Shown one piece after another: positions 32,055 through 39,985 of a stretch of DNA of 64,000 nt. Below the pieces are notes generated by a model. The model had not been told where the DNA came from. It was given only the letters and a program-made list of their open reading frames with translations, and made no database searches. A program made the position numbers and the translations under genes. Location of the stretch: assembly GCF_001187785.1 (NCBI RefSeq), contig NZ_CP012154.1, positions 676,501 to 740,500 of the forward strand. Direction: 5' to 3'. The stretch comes from Wenzhouxiangella marina. GTDB taxonomy: Bacteria > Pseudomonadota > Gammaproteobacteria > Xanthomonadales > Wenzhouxiangellaceae. Every line of letters begins with the position of its first letter. Position 1 is the stretch's first letter.

Positions 32055-33566
32055 ATGTTTGATTGGCCCCTGCTCAGTCTTCTGGTCTGGATTCCGATTG
32101 CCGGCGGCGCGGCTCTGATCGCGCTGGGTGATCGCTACCCGGACCTGGTCCGCCCGCTGGCCCTGATCACGGCACTGGTCTGCCTGTTGCTCTCGATCGT
32201 GGTCTATGCCGGTTTCGACGTCGGCACGGCTGCGATGCAGTTCGAAGAGAAGGCCGTCTGGATCGAAGCCTTCGACATTCACTACCACCTCGGGGTGGAT
32301 GGCCTGTCCCTGCCGCTGATCATGCTGACGGCATTGATCGGGGTCATGGTGGTCATCGGCGGCTGGACGATCACCGATCGGCCGCACCAGTACCTGGCCG
32401 CCTTCCTGATGCTGCAGGGTCTGATGGTCGGCATGTTCGGTGCCCTCGACGCCCTGCTGTTCTACGTCTTCTTCGAAGCCATGCTGGTGCCGATGTTCCT
32501 GATCATCGGTATCTGGGGGGGTCCGAACCGGATCTACGCGACGATCAAGTTCTTCCTGTTCACCTTCTTCGGTTCGGTGTTCATGCTGATCGCCCTGATC
32601 TGGATGTACCTGCAGGGCGGCAGCTTCGCCATCGCCGATCTGCACGCCATGCCGATCGCCCTGGATGCCCAGATCTGGATCTTCCTGGCCTTCCTGATCG
32701 CCTTCGCGGTCAAGGTGCCGATGTGGCCGGTCCACACCTGGCTGCCGGATGCGCACGTCGAGGCCCCGACCGGGGGTTCCGTGGTGCTGGCGGCGGTGAT
32801 GCTGAAGATCGGTGGCTACGGTCTGGTGCGTTTCTCCCTGCCGATCACGCCCGATGCGGCGGCCGAGCTGGACTGGCTGGTCATCGGCATGTCCCTGGTC
32901 GCCATTGCCTACATCGGTTTCGTCGCCCTGGCGCAGAGCGACATGAAGAAGCTGATCGCCTACAGCTCGATCTCGCACATGGGCTTCGTCACCCTGGGCC
33001 TGTTCCTGGCCTTCGCAATCCAGCGCCACTCCGGTGAACTGACCGGCGCGGGCCTCGGCATCAGCGGCGCCATGGTGCAGATGATCTCCCACGGCTTCAT
33101 CTCCGGCGCCATGTTCCTCTGCGTGGGCGTGCTCTACGATCGGGTCCACAGCCGCGAAATCTCGTCCTATGGCGGCGTGGCCAACACCATGCCCTGGTTC
33201 GCGATGTTCGCCGTCCTGTTCTTCATGTCGAACTCCGGCCTGCCGGGCACCTCGGGCTTCGTCGGCGAATTCATGGTCATCCTGGCCGCCTTCCACGCCA
33301 ACTTCTGGTTCGCCTTCGTCGCCGCCACCACCCTGCTGCTCGGCGCGGCCTACAGCCTGTGGCTGGTCAAGCGCGTGTTCTACGGTGAGGTGGCCAACGA
33401 TCAGGTGGCTGCGCTCAAGGACATCACTGCGCGTGAATGGATCATGCTGACGACCCTGGCGGTCTTCGTGCTGGGCGTGGGCATCTGGCCGTACCCGCTG
33501 ATCGAGATGATGGAAGCCTCGATCCAGAACCTGGTCGCTCACATCGTCCAGTCCAAGATCGGATAA
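32055..33566 (+). CDS. nuoM: NADH-quinone oxidoreductase subunit M
   Basis: A 503-residue antiporter-like proton-pumping subunit. Diagnostic stretches are YHLGVDGLSLPLIMLT, FEAMLVPMFLIIGIWGG, KVPMWPVHTWLPDAHVEAPTGGSV and LIAYSSISHMGFVTLG. Normally nuoN would follow within a few bases. Here the left inverted end of a GxxExxY element begins 7 nt after the stop. Confidence 0.97.
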   Translation: MFDWPLLSLLVWIPIAGGAALIALGDRYPDLVRPLALITALVCLLLSIVVYAGFDVGTAAMQFEEKAVWIEAFDIHYHLGVDGLSLPLIMLTALIGVMVVIGGWTITDRPHQYLAAFLMLQGLMVGMFGALDALLFYVFFEAMLVPMFLIIGIWGGPNRIYATIKFFLFTFFGSVFMLIALIWMYLQGGSFAIADLHAMPIALDAQIWIFLAFLIAFAVKVPMWPVHTWLPDAHVEAPTGGSVVLAAVMLKIGGYGLVRFSLPITPDAAAELDWLVIGMSLVAIAYIGFVALAQSDMKKLIAYSSISHMGFVTLGLFLAFAIQRHSGELTGAGLGISGAMVQMISHGFISGAMFLCVGVLYDRVHSREISSYGGVANTMPWFAMFAVLFFMSNSGLPGTSGFVGEFMVILAAFHANFWFAFVAATTLLLGAAYSLWLVKRVFYGEVANDQVAALKDITAREWIMLTTLAVFVLGVGIWPYPLIEMMEASIQNLVAHIVQSKIG

Positions 33567-33573
33567 GACAGGC

Positions 33574-34029
33574 TCACCACAGAGGCACGGAGTACACAGA
33601 GCAAAGATTTTCATGGTGGACAAAGATGGCGACAGTGAGTTGACCGGCGAAATCATTGGCGCTGCGATTGCTGTGCATCGGGAGTTGGGTCCCGGGCTGC
33701 TCGAGTCTGTTTATGAAGTGTGCCTGGCCTTCGAATTGGAGGCGCGAGGTCTGAATTTTGAAAGGCAGGTGGAATTGCCTGTCGTATATCGAGGTCATCA
33801 CCTCGACTGCGGTTACCGACTCGACATGGTGGTCGAGGGTAGCGTTTTACTGGAGCTTAAATCGACTGCAAATCTGGAACCGATCCATGAAGCACAGTTG
33901 CTGACCTATCTGCGATTGAGTGGTCTCCAACTTGGTCTTTTGATCAACTTCAATGTTCCAGTCTTGAAACAAGGTATCCGGCGCAGAGTTCTTTAGCTTT
34001 ACTCTGTGACCTCTGTGCCTCAGTGGTGA
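33574..34029 (+). mobile_element. GxxExxY element with inverted ends inserted between nuoM and nuoN
   Basis: A 456-bp unit with imperfect 28-bp inverted ends: 33574-33601 (starting TCACCACAGAGGCACGGAG) and the reverse complement of 34002-34029 (starting TCACCACTGAGGCACAGAG), with 24 of 28 positions matching. The single gene inside encodes a GxxExxY protein. Ends built of repeated CACAGAG/GCACAGAG words are a recurrent flank of this gene family in many bacteria. It splits nuoM from nuoN, and its right end stops 12 nt before the nuoN ATG. I infer a small mobile or domesticated element; how it moves is not established. Confidence 0.75.
33613..33996 (+). CDS. GxxExxY family protein (PD-(D/E)XK nuclease-like)
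   Basis: A 127-residue protein with the name-giving motif in GPGLLESVYEVCLAFEL (G-x-x-E-x-x-Y, residues 28-34). A PD-(D/E)XK-like core follows: the Asp in CGYRLDMVV and E-x-K in LLELKST. The family is placed in the PD-(D/E)XK nuclease superfamily, but its biological role is not settled. The DNA is less GC-rich than the flanking nuo genes (for example ctgaattttgaaaggcagg), a sign of transfer. The start is the first ATG after the left inverted end. Confidence 0.88.
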   Translation: MVDKDGDSELTGEIIGAAIAVHRELGPGLLESVYEVCLAFELEARGLNFERQVELPVVYRGHHLDCGYRLDMVVEGSVLLELKSTANLEPIHEAQLLTYLRLSGLQLGLLINFNVPVLKQGIRRRVL

Positions 34030-34041
34030 ATTGGATTTTCT

Positions 34042-35475
34042 ATGACGATTGCTGAACTACAACTGGCGCTTCCCGAGATCTTCGTGCTGTCGATGACCTG
34101 CATCGTGCTGCTCGCCGATCTGTTCATTTCCGACGAGCGACGGGGGCTGACGCACACGCTGGCGATCCTGACCCTGGTGTTCGCGGCCATCCTGACCCTG
34201 CGCGTGATGCAGCCGGTCGGCGTGGTGGAATACGCCTTCTCGGGCACCTTCGTGCGCGACCGCTTCGGTGACGTGCTCAAGATCTTCAGCTATCTGATCC
34301 TGGCGGGCGTGTTCGTCTACGCCAAGCACTACCTGCGCCGCTTCGGTCTGTTCAAGGGCGAGTTCTACACCCTGAGCCTGTTCGCCCTGCTGGGCGTGAT
34401 GGTGATGATCTCGGCGTCCAATCTGATCACCGTCTACCTCGGTCTGGAGTTGCTGGCCCTGTCGACCTATGCCCTGGTGGCCCTGGACCGCGATTCGCGC
34501 TTCGGTTCCGAAGCGGCGATGAAGTACTTCATCCTCGGCTCCCTGGCCTCGGGCATCCTGCTCTACGGCATGAGCCTGATCTATGGCGCCACGGGTAGCC
34601 TGGACCTGGCCACGATCAGCCAGAACCTGTCGATGGGGGCGGGCGATTCGATGCTGCTGACCTTCGGCCTGGTCTTCGTGGTCATCGCCATCGCCTTCAA
34701 GATCGGCGCCGTGCCTTTCCACATGTGGGTGCCGGACGTCTATCACGGTGCGCCCCTGGCGATCACCACCCTGATCTCCTCGGTGCCCAAGCTGGCCTAC
34801 CTGGCCCTGGCCATCCGTCTGCTCGACAACGGCATGATCGGCCTGCACCAGGACTGGATGAACATGCTGGCCGTGCTGATCGGCCTGTCCCTGATCCTCG
34901 GCAACGTCGTCGCGATCGCCCAGGACAACATCAAGCGCATGCTCGCCTATTCGACCATCTCGCACATGGGCTTCATGCTGATGGGCGTGATGGCCGGGAC
35001 GCCGGAAGGCTATTCGGCCGCGATGTTCTACGCCATCGCCTACGCCATCATGTCGGCAGGCGCCTTCGCCGTCGTCATCCTGGTCTCGAGTGAGCGCGAA
35101 GCCGATCGCATCGAGGACTACAAGGGCCTGGCCAAGCGCAACCCCTGGCATGCCCTGCTGATGCTGATGATCATGTTCTCCCTGGCCGGCGTGCCCGTGT
35201 TCCTCGGCTTCTTCGCCAAGTGGCAGGTCATTGCCGCCGCCCTGGCGGCCGGCTTCATCTGGCTCGCCGTGCTGGCGGTCATCATGTCGGTGGTCGGTGC
35301 CTTCTACTATCTGCGCATCGTCAAGCTGATGTACTTCGATGCGCCGGAAGACAGCACGCCGGTGACGGCGCCGGTGGATTTCCGCGCCGTGCTGACCGTC
35401 AACGGCGTGGCCGTGCTGGCCCTCGGCATCTTCTCCGGTGGCCTGATCAGCCTCTGCGTCAGCGCTTTCTCCTGA
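34042..35475 (+). CDS. nuoN: NADH-quinone oxidoreductase subunit N
   Basis: A 477-residue antiporter-like membrane subunit, the last nuo gene. It has LELLALSTYALVALDRDSRFGSEAAMKYFILGSLASG, IGAVPFHMWVPDVYHGAPLA and MLAYSTISHMGFMLMG. The insertion upstream leaves only 12 nt between the element end and the ATG, with no good ribosome-binding site (TTGGATTTTCT). Expression therefore depends on readthrough from nuoM or on signals in the element. Confidence 0.96.
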   Translation: MTIAELQLALPEIFVLSMTCIVLLADLFISDERRGLTHTLAILTLVFAAILTLRVMQPVGVVEYAFSGTFVRDRFGDVLKIFSYLILAGVFVYAKHYLRRFGLFKGEFYTLSLFALLGVMVMISASNLITVYLGLELLALSTYALVALDRDSRFGSEAAMKYFILGSLASGILLYGMSLIYGATGSLDLATISQNLSMGAGDSMLLTFGLVFVVIAIAFKIGAVPFHMWVPDVYHGAPLAITTLISSVPKLAYLALAIRLLDNGMIGLHQDWMNMLAVLIGLSLILGNVVAIAQDNIKRMLAYSTISHMGFMLMGVMAGTPEGYSAAMFYAIAYAIMSAGAFAVVILVSSEREADRIEDYKGLAKRNPWHALLMLMIMFSLAGVPVFLGFFAKWQVIAAALAAGFIWLAVLAVIMSVVGAFYYLRIVKLMYFDAPEDSTPVTAPVDFRAVLTVNGVAVLALGIFSGGLISLCVSAFS

Positions 35476-35501
35476 CATCGAGCCGGCCGCCAAAAGACAG
35501 G

Positions 35502-35639
35502 AACACGAAGGACGCGAAGAAGGACTTGAATCAGTTCGTTGAATCGGTTCATGAGTTCCGTCGGCTACCGCCTCTTGTCTCGCCTTCCTTGATTTCGATC
35601 CTTTTCATTTCTTCGTGCCCTTCGTGCCTCCTTCGTGTT
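35502..35639. repeat. ORF-less inverted-repeat remnant between nuoN and truB
   Basis: The left side reads AACACGAAGGACGCGAAGA (35502-35520). The reverse complement of the right side (35610-35639) begins AACACGAAGGAGGCACGAAG and continues with more CACGAAG words. The outer 11 bp match perfectly as an inverted pair; the rest is a degenerate CACGAAG repeat. About 90 bp without a gene lies between. Ends made of repeated CACGAAG words are another known flank type of GxxExxY genes, so this may be a decayed or gene-less relative of the element before nuoN. Confidence 0.55.
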
Positions 35640-35695
35640 AAAGCTTTCGATCTCTCCGTCAGCACAAAGCATCGAGCAATGAAGGTGGCTTCCCC

Positions 35696-36601
35696 ATGAC
35701 TGCGTCTCGCGCTCGGAAGACCGACACGCCGTCCGGGATTCTGCTTCTGGACAAGCCTTCCGGGCTGGGCTCCAACGCCGCCCTGGGTCGGGCCAAGCGC
35801 CTGCTTGGCATCAAGAAGGCCGGGCATACGGGCACCCTCGATCCGATGGCATCCGGCCTGCTGGCCCTGTGCTTCGGTGAGGCCACCAAGGTGGCCGGCT
35901 TCCTGCTCGATGCGGACAAGGCCTACCTGGCCGAAGCGACGCTCGGCATCACCACCGACAGCGAAGATGCCGAAGGTGAGGTGCTCGAGCGCCGGCCGGT
36001 GCCCGAGCTCGACGAGGCCGCCATCGAGGCCGTGCTGGACCGCTTTCGGGGCCCGATCGAGCAGGTGCCGCCGATGCACTCGGCGCTCAAGCACCAGGGC
36101 AAGCGCCTCTACGAACTGGCCCGCAAGGGCGAGACCGTCGAGCGTCCGCCGCGCGCGGTGGTCATTCATGCCCTGAAGCTGATCGGCTGGCAGTCCCCCG
36201 TGCTGAAGCTCGATGTGCGCTGCTCCAAGGGCACCTACATCCGTTCCCTGGTTCGTGACATCGGTGAGGCCCTGGGCTGTGGAGCGCATCTGAGCGCCCT
36301 GCGCCGAACGCTGAGTGAACCCTTCTCGATCGACAAGGCGATCGGCCTGGCCGATCTGGACGGCCTGGACGTCGACCAGGCGCGCTCGCTGCTGATCCCG
36401 CCCGACCAGGCGCTACTGCATCTGCCGGCCGTCGAGCTCGAGGCGGCGTTGGCCAGGCGCCTGCAGCATGGCCAGACCCTGGCCGGAATCGACGGCGAGG
36501 CGGGCCTGGTTCGTGCCTATGGAGAAGGCGAGTTCCTGGGCATCGCGACCCTGGATGAGAGCGGCCATCTGCGAGCCAGGCGTCTGTTCGCCACGGCTTG
36601 A
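35696..36601 (+). CDS. truB: tRNA pseudouridine-55 synthase
   Basis: A 301-residue TruB enzyme that makes pseudouridine 55 in the T-loop of tRNAs. The N-terminal GILLLDKPSGLGSNAAL is standard, and the catalytic Asp lies in HTGTLDPMASGLL (about residue 49). VPPMHSALKHQGKRLYELAR and CSKGTYIRSLVRDIGEALG complete the core, followed by a short PUA-like C-terminus. Its usual neighbours (rimP, nusA, infB, rbfA before; rpsO, pnp after) are absent. It is flanked by an inverted-repeat remnant and a MITE-like element. Confidence 0.97.
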   Translation: MTASRARKTDTPSGILLLDKPSGLGSNAALGRAKRLLGIKKAGHTGTLDPMASGLLALCFGEATKVAGFLLDADKAYLAEATLGITTDSEDAEGEVLERRPVPELDEAAIEAVLDRFRGPIEQVPPMHSALKHQGKRLYELARKGETVERPPRAVVIHALKLIGWQSPVLKLDVRCSKGTYIRSLVRDIGEALGCGAHLSALRRTLSEPFSIDKAIGLADLDGLDVDQARSLLIPPDQALLHLPAVELEAALARRLQHGQTLAGIDGEAGLVRAYGEGEFLGIATLDESGHLRARRLFATA

Positions 36602-36676
36602 GATCGGTTTGCCCGGTTTCGGGCTGGGCGTGGAGGGCGCCCGGCCGTCTTCGCTGCTCTGGCTGGGACTGGTTGT

Positions 36677-36958
36677 CTAGGGAGCCTCTGAATAATCATG
36701 CGCGGGCGCGACAGGCCTTTGCGGGAGTCTCCGGCTTGGCTTGGGCGAGCGTGGTTTGGTCATTCCAAATAAGCGAGTCCAAACGAGGCGGAGGCCCCGC
36801 AAAGGCCTGTCCCTAAAGGGTTTCGCCGGAAAAGCCGCATCTCGCGCGTCGCGCCACTCGGCCGTAGCGACGGCTACTGTCACTCGCGTCGCACCGCACG
36901 ATCTGCGGCTTTTCCGACTGAAACGCGCTCCAAGCATGATTATTCAGAGGCTCCCTAG
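36677..36958. mobile_element. MITE-like element with 24-bp perfect inverted ends
   Basis: A 282-bp non-coding unit between truB and tsaB. The ends at 36677-36700 and 36935-36958 are perfect inverted repeats, each starting CTAGGGAGCCTCTGAATAAT; the outer CTAG may be the duplicated target. Inside are two further long hairpins: 16-bp arms at 36710-36725 and 36796-36811, and 13-bp arms at 36827-36839 and 36904-36916. No ORF of note is present. The outer CTAG on the right supplies the tsaB stop codon. I infer a non-autonomous transposon derivative; the parent element is not in the window. Confidence 0.7.
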
Positions 36959-37620
36959 CCGGTGACCTGATCGCGGAGGTAGGTGGGGGTGATGCGGTGT
37001 CCCGGCACGCCCTCGACCGCATCGGCCAGCTCCAGCAGGGCACGCGCCGAGGGCCAGACGATGGGGGCGTCGGCCGCCGGCAGGGATACGGACGTGCCCA
37101 GGGTCTTGCTCAGGCGCTCATGAAAGGCCTGGACGCCGGGGCCGGCTGCTTGCCAGGGGCCGGCGTCGGGCGGTTTCAGGGCTTCCGGTGCACCCAGCCA
37201 CTCCTCTCCGCATCCGATCCGTCGACCGCCTTCGATTCGGTACCAGGCCGCGTACACCTCGCCCATGCGTGCATCCAGCAAGGCGAGAAGATGCGAGTGC
37301 TGCAGTGCCGGATCGCCCGACCGGGCCAGCACGTCCAGGCTGGAGACCGGATGCACGGGGCGATCATGGGCCAGGGCCAGGCCCTGGACGATGCTCAATC
37401 CGATGCGAAGGCTGGTGAAACCACCCGGCCCTCGACTGACGACGAAGCGGTCGATCCGAGCGTGGCTCAGGTCGGCTTCGGCCAGCAGCTCATCGACCCA
37501 GGGCAGGATGCGGGTGGCATGACTGCGCGGTTCGACGAGTTCGCGAAGCAGGACCTCATCGCCCGCCTGCAGGGCGACCGAGCAGCTCTCGGTCGAGGTT
37601 TCGATGGCCAGTGAATTCAT
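36955..37620 (-). CDS. tsaB: tRNA threonylcarbamoyladenosine biosynthesis protein TsaB
   Basis: A 221-residue TsaB (YeaZ), the partner of TsaD in making the t6A modification at position 37 of ANN-decoding tRNAs. It has an ASKHA-fold N-terminus (LAIETSTESCSVAL, then EPRSHATRILPWVDELL) and FVVSRGPGGFTSLRIGLSIVQGLA. The last residues read LRDQVTG and the stop codon lies in the right end of the MITE-like element. A second copy of about 113 bp from the middle of this gene lies at 44548-44660 next to the helicase gene. Confidence 0.94.
   Translation of the reverse strand: MNSLAIETSTESCSVALQAGDEVLLRELVEPRSHATRILPWVDELLAEADLSHARIDRFVVSRGPGGFTSLRIGLSIVQGLALAHDRPVHPVSSLDVLARSGDPALQHSHLLALLDARMGEVYAAWYRIEGGRRIGCGEEWLGAPEALKPPDAGPWQAAGPGVQAFHERLSKTLGTSVSLPAADAPIVWPSARALLELADAVEGVPGHRITPTYLRDQVTG
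37162..37274. repeat. tsaB segment duplicated at the far island border (copy 1)
   Basis: This internal tsaB segment reappears in the same orientation at 44548-44660 with only about three mismatches over 113 bp. Here it is part of the intact gene; the distant copy is a fragment. Confidence 0.85.
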
Positions 37621-37870
37621 GAACTGATTCTAGCGGCTTCAGCTCAAGGCCTGCACTGCAAATTACCAGGGCATTTGCTGATCGATCGCCTTTGTGGAGC
37701 TGATGATGACTGGCTGCTGTTCGACAATCCGAAAAAATCGAGAAGTCAACGATGATGCATTGCATTCTTTCAGCTGATCGCGATTCCCGGGCGGGTGAGG
37801 GCCTGGCGCCTAAGACCCTGCAGGACTTGTTGCCGTTCAAGGTCGATAATGATGTCGACATCAATGCCTC
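37621..37870. other. non-coding junction between tsaB and the rhs fragment
   Basis: About 250 bp without a convincing gene. A short frame at 37752-37937 has no family features and overlaps the rhs ORF in another frame. An in-frame TGA at 37850-37852 closes the rhs frame just upstream of its first ATG. This is probably the left border of the accessory island. Confidence 0.5.
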
Positions 37871-39976
37871 ATGGGAACCTTCGGCGAGGAAATTGCACAG
37901 TTCTCCGTCTATCGTTGGGACGGGGCGGGCCGACTGACTCGCCGAGAGAACCTGGCCTATGGCTACGCCAATGGTCAGCTTTCGTCGCCCCATCTGGAAT
38001 TCTTCCAGTACGATTTGCGTGATCGACTGACTCGCACGCATTATCAGCGTGTCATTTCCAGCTCGCCAGGCATCCCTGATTTCGAGCAAGATATTGGCTA
38101 CGATCAGGCAGGGAATATTCTCACGAAGACGGGTGTCACAGATCCGGCAGAGCCCACAGATGTATATCGCTATGGCGATGGCATCTACTGCGCTCTCGGT
38201 GCGGGCCCCCACGCGCTGTGTGGTGTTGGGGCTGGCGCCGGCTGCTATTCCTACGACCTGACAGGGAATCTTCTGGCAGACGGAGAGCGAACGTTCACTT
38301 ATACAAGTAGCCGTCGATTGGCCACGGTCGAAGGGGCAGGGGGAAGCGCAAGATCCGAGTATTTCTACGGCGCGAGCCGAAATAAGCGCGTCCGGGCCGA
38401 AAACAGCGGCCAGGGTCTTCGCTACACCATCTTCGTGGGTGACGTCGAATTCAACTACGATGCCAGTTTCAGCGGTGGACAGATTGGCTCGTTGCGGGAG
38501 ACCAAAAAGCGGGTCGGTTCCCAAGTGCTGATCACGCTGGACACCGTTTCTGGGGTAGAGCGCACCCACTATCGGCATATGGACCACCAAGGCTCCCTGG
38601 TGGCACTTTCGGACGAAAACGGGCAGACCATCGCGCGGATGAGCTTTGATCCCTGGGGTGCGCGGAGAGCAATGGTCGCAGGCGACAACGACGGCTGGAT
38701 TCCCTATACGCAACCGATCGCGACGGCCTGGAGCGAAGAGTTCCAGCGAATGCTGGACTGGACGGAGCGTGGCTACACCGGCCATGAGCATATGGATGCA
38801 CTGGGCCTGATCCATATGAACGGGCGGATTTACGATCCGGTTCTCGCGCGCTTCATTCAGTCCGATCCGTTCATCGAGGATGTCGGCACCCTGAATCGCT
38901 ATACCTATGTACACAACAATCCGCTGGGTTGGGTCGATCCGTCGGGCTTTACAGGGCGTCCGAACAATACGCGGGATCGCGGCAATCATGCCTTCCGGAT
39001 GTTTGCCTCGAGTGTGATCGGTATGGCGACTTGGGCCTACGCTGCGACCTCGATCACCACTGGTATGACCGTCGCTGAAAAAGCGTCTGTCGCAGCGGTT
39101 GCCGCTTCAGGTTCGGCGGCGTCCACGTACGTGGCAACGGGGAGCGTGAAGGGGGCCTTCATCAGCTTCTCAACGGCGTTGCTTTTCAATAGCGTTGGGC
39201 AGGGGTTCCACGACAAGTCCTTGCCGAAGCAAATGTTCGCGCATGGAATCGTCGGTGGTGTATCCGCAGCTGCAAGTGGGGGCGACTTTGCACGGGGCTT
39301 TATGGCGGCGAGCTTTACGAAGATGGTTTCGCCTTCGATTCAGGATCTACCTGTTGGGGCGTTGGAGCAGACTTTGATTGCTGGTGCGGTGTCGGGTTTA
39401 GCCAGTGAGATTTCTGGTGGGAAATTTGGTCTATCTGCGGTCCGTGGGGCAATGGGTTACGCGCTGAATCAGAATCTTTCAGATCAAACGTCTGCCTCTA
39501 TCGACGATGTTGAAGATGATTACCCTGACTTTAGAATTCCAATGAGGTTGTCAGATGAGCTAGCACTATCAGATGTCCAGGAGGCCTATGATCTCTTATA
39601 CATTTTGAACGTGGACTCCGTTTTTCAAGATACGGAGTTTGGACGCCTTGTGGATGTTGACGGAACGTCTATTGTAGGAAGGGCAATTGGGAATCACGCA
39701 ATCAGCTTCAGCCACGGTGGAGTTCGCTATGATGGCCCTACCGACAATGAAACAATCCTGGGAATCAACCCGAGATACATGGCACATACCCATGGTGCGG
39801 CTGGGACAAACCGTGACTTGTTCTCGCCGGACGATATTCGCCTCTCAAGGGCGGGCGGAATTCCAGTTTTTCTCTCGGATCACCGGGGTAACTTCAAAGT
39901 CTACCTTCCATCAATGGGCGATAGAGATTTTGCTGGTCATTTGCTCTGCCGTGCTTGTATTCCAATTCCTAACTAG
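37871..39976 (+). CDS. 5'-truncated Rhs protein with JAMM-like C-terminal toxin domain
   Basis: A 701-residue Rhs/YD-repeat protein. YD-like repeats occupy residues 10-300 (YRWDGAGRL, YDLTGNLLADGERTFTY). The Rhs core signature follows (RIYDPVLARFIQSDPF, then YVHNNPLGWVDPSG, about residues 316-361). The variable tip is residues 362-701. An Ala/Gly/Ser-rich stretch precedes a final domain with HTHGAAGTNRDLFSPDD, which fits the JAMM/MPN+ metal motif H-x-H-x10-S-x-x-D (residues 639-655), resembling DUF4329-type Rhs tips. The long N-terminal region of full Rhs proteins is missing and no ribosome-binding site precedes the ATG, so this looks like an orphan Rhs cassette. Codon use turns AT-rich toward the tip. 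Confidence 0.85.
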   Translation: MGTFGEEIAQFSVYRWDGAGRLTRRENLAYGYANGQLSSPHLEFFQYDLRDRLTRTHYQRVISSSPGIPDFEQDIGYDQAGNILTKTGVTDPAEPTDVYRYGDGIYCALGAGPHALCGVGAGAGCYSYDLTGNLLADGERTFTYTSSRRLATVEGAGGSARSEYFYGASRNKRVRAENSGQGLRYTIFVGDVEFNYDASFSGGQIGSLRETKKRVGSQVLITLDTVSGVERTHYRHMDHQGSLVALSDENGQTIARMSFDPWGARRAMVAGDNDGWIPYTQPIATAWSEEFQRMLDWTERGYTGHEHMDALGLIHMNGRIYDPVLARFIQSDPFIEDVGTLNRYTYVHNNPLGWVDPSGFTGRPNNTRDRGNHAFRMFASSVIGMATWAYAATSITTGMTVAEKASVAAVAASGSAASTYVATGSVKGAFISFSTALLFNSVGQGFHDKSLPKQMFAHGIVGGVSAAASGGDFARGFMAASFTKMVSPSIQDLPVGALEQTLIAGAVSGLASEISGGKFGLSAVRGAMGYALNQNLSDQTSASIDDVEDDYPDFRIPMRLSDELALSDVQEAYDLLYILNVDSVFQDTEFGRLVDVDGTSIVGRAIGNHAISFSHGGVRYDGPTDNETILGINPRYMAHTHGAAGTNRDLFSPDDIRLSRAGGIPVFLSDHRGNFKVYLPSMGDRDFAGHLLCRACIPIPN

Positions 39977-39985
39977 GAGGCCCCA

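Noticed and set aside
31977-33656. 559-codon frame antisense to nuoM
   Set aside because: The mirror of a membrane protein gene gives a polar His/Asp/Gln-rich sequence; no independent evidence.
37752-37937. 61-codon frame upstream of rhs as a possible missing N-terminus
   Set aside because: It is in a different frame from rhs and shows no YD repeats, so it does not extend the Rhs protein.
37556-38989. 477-codon frame antisense to the rhs gene and tsaB start
   Set aside because: Overlaps the clear Rhs core on the other strand and shows no recognisable domain.
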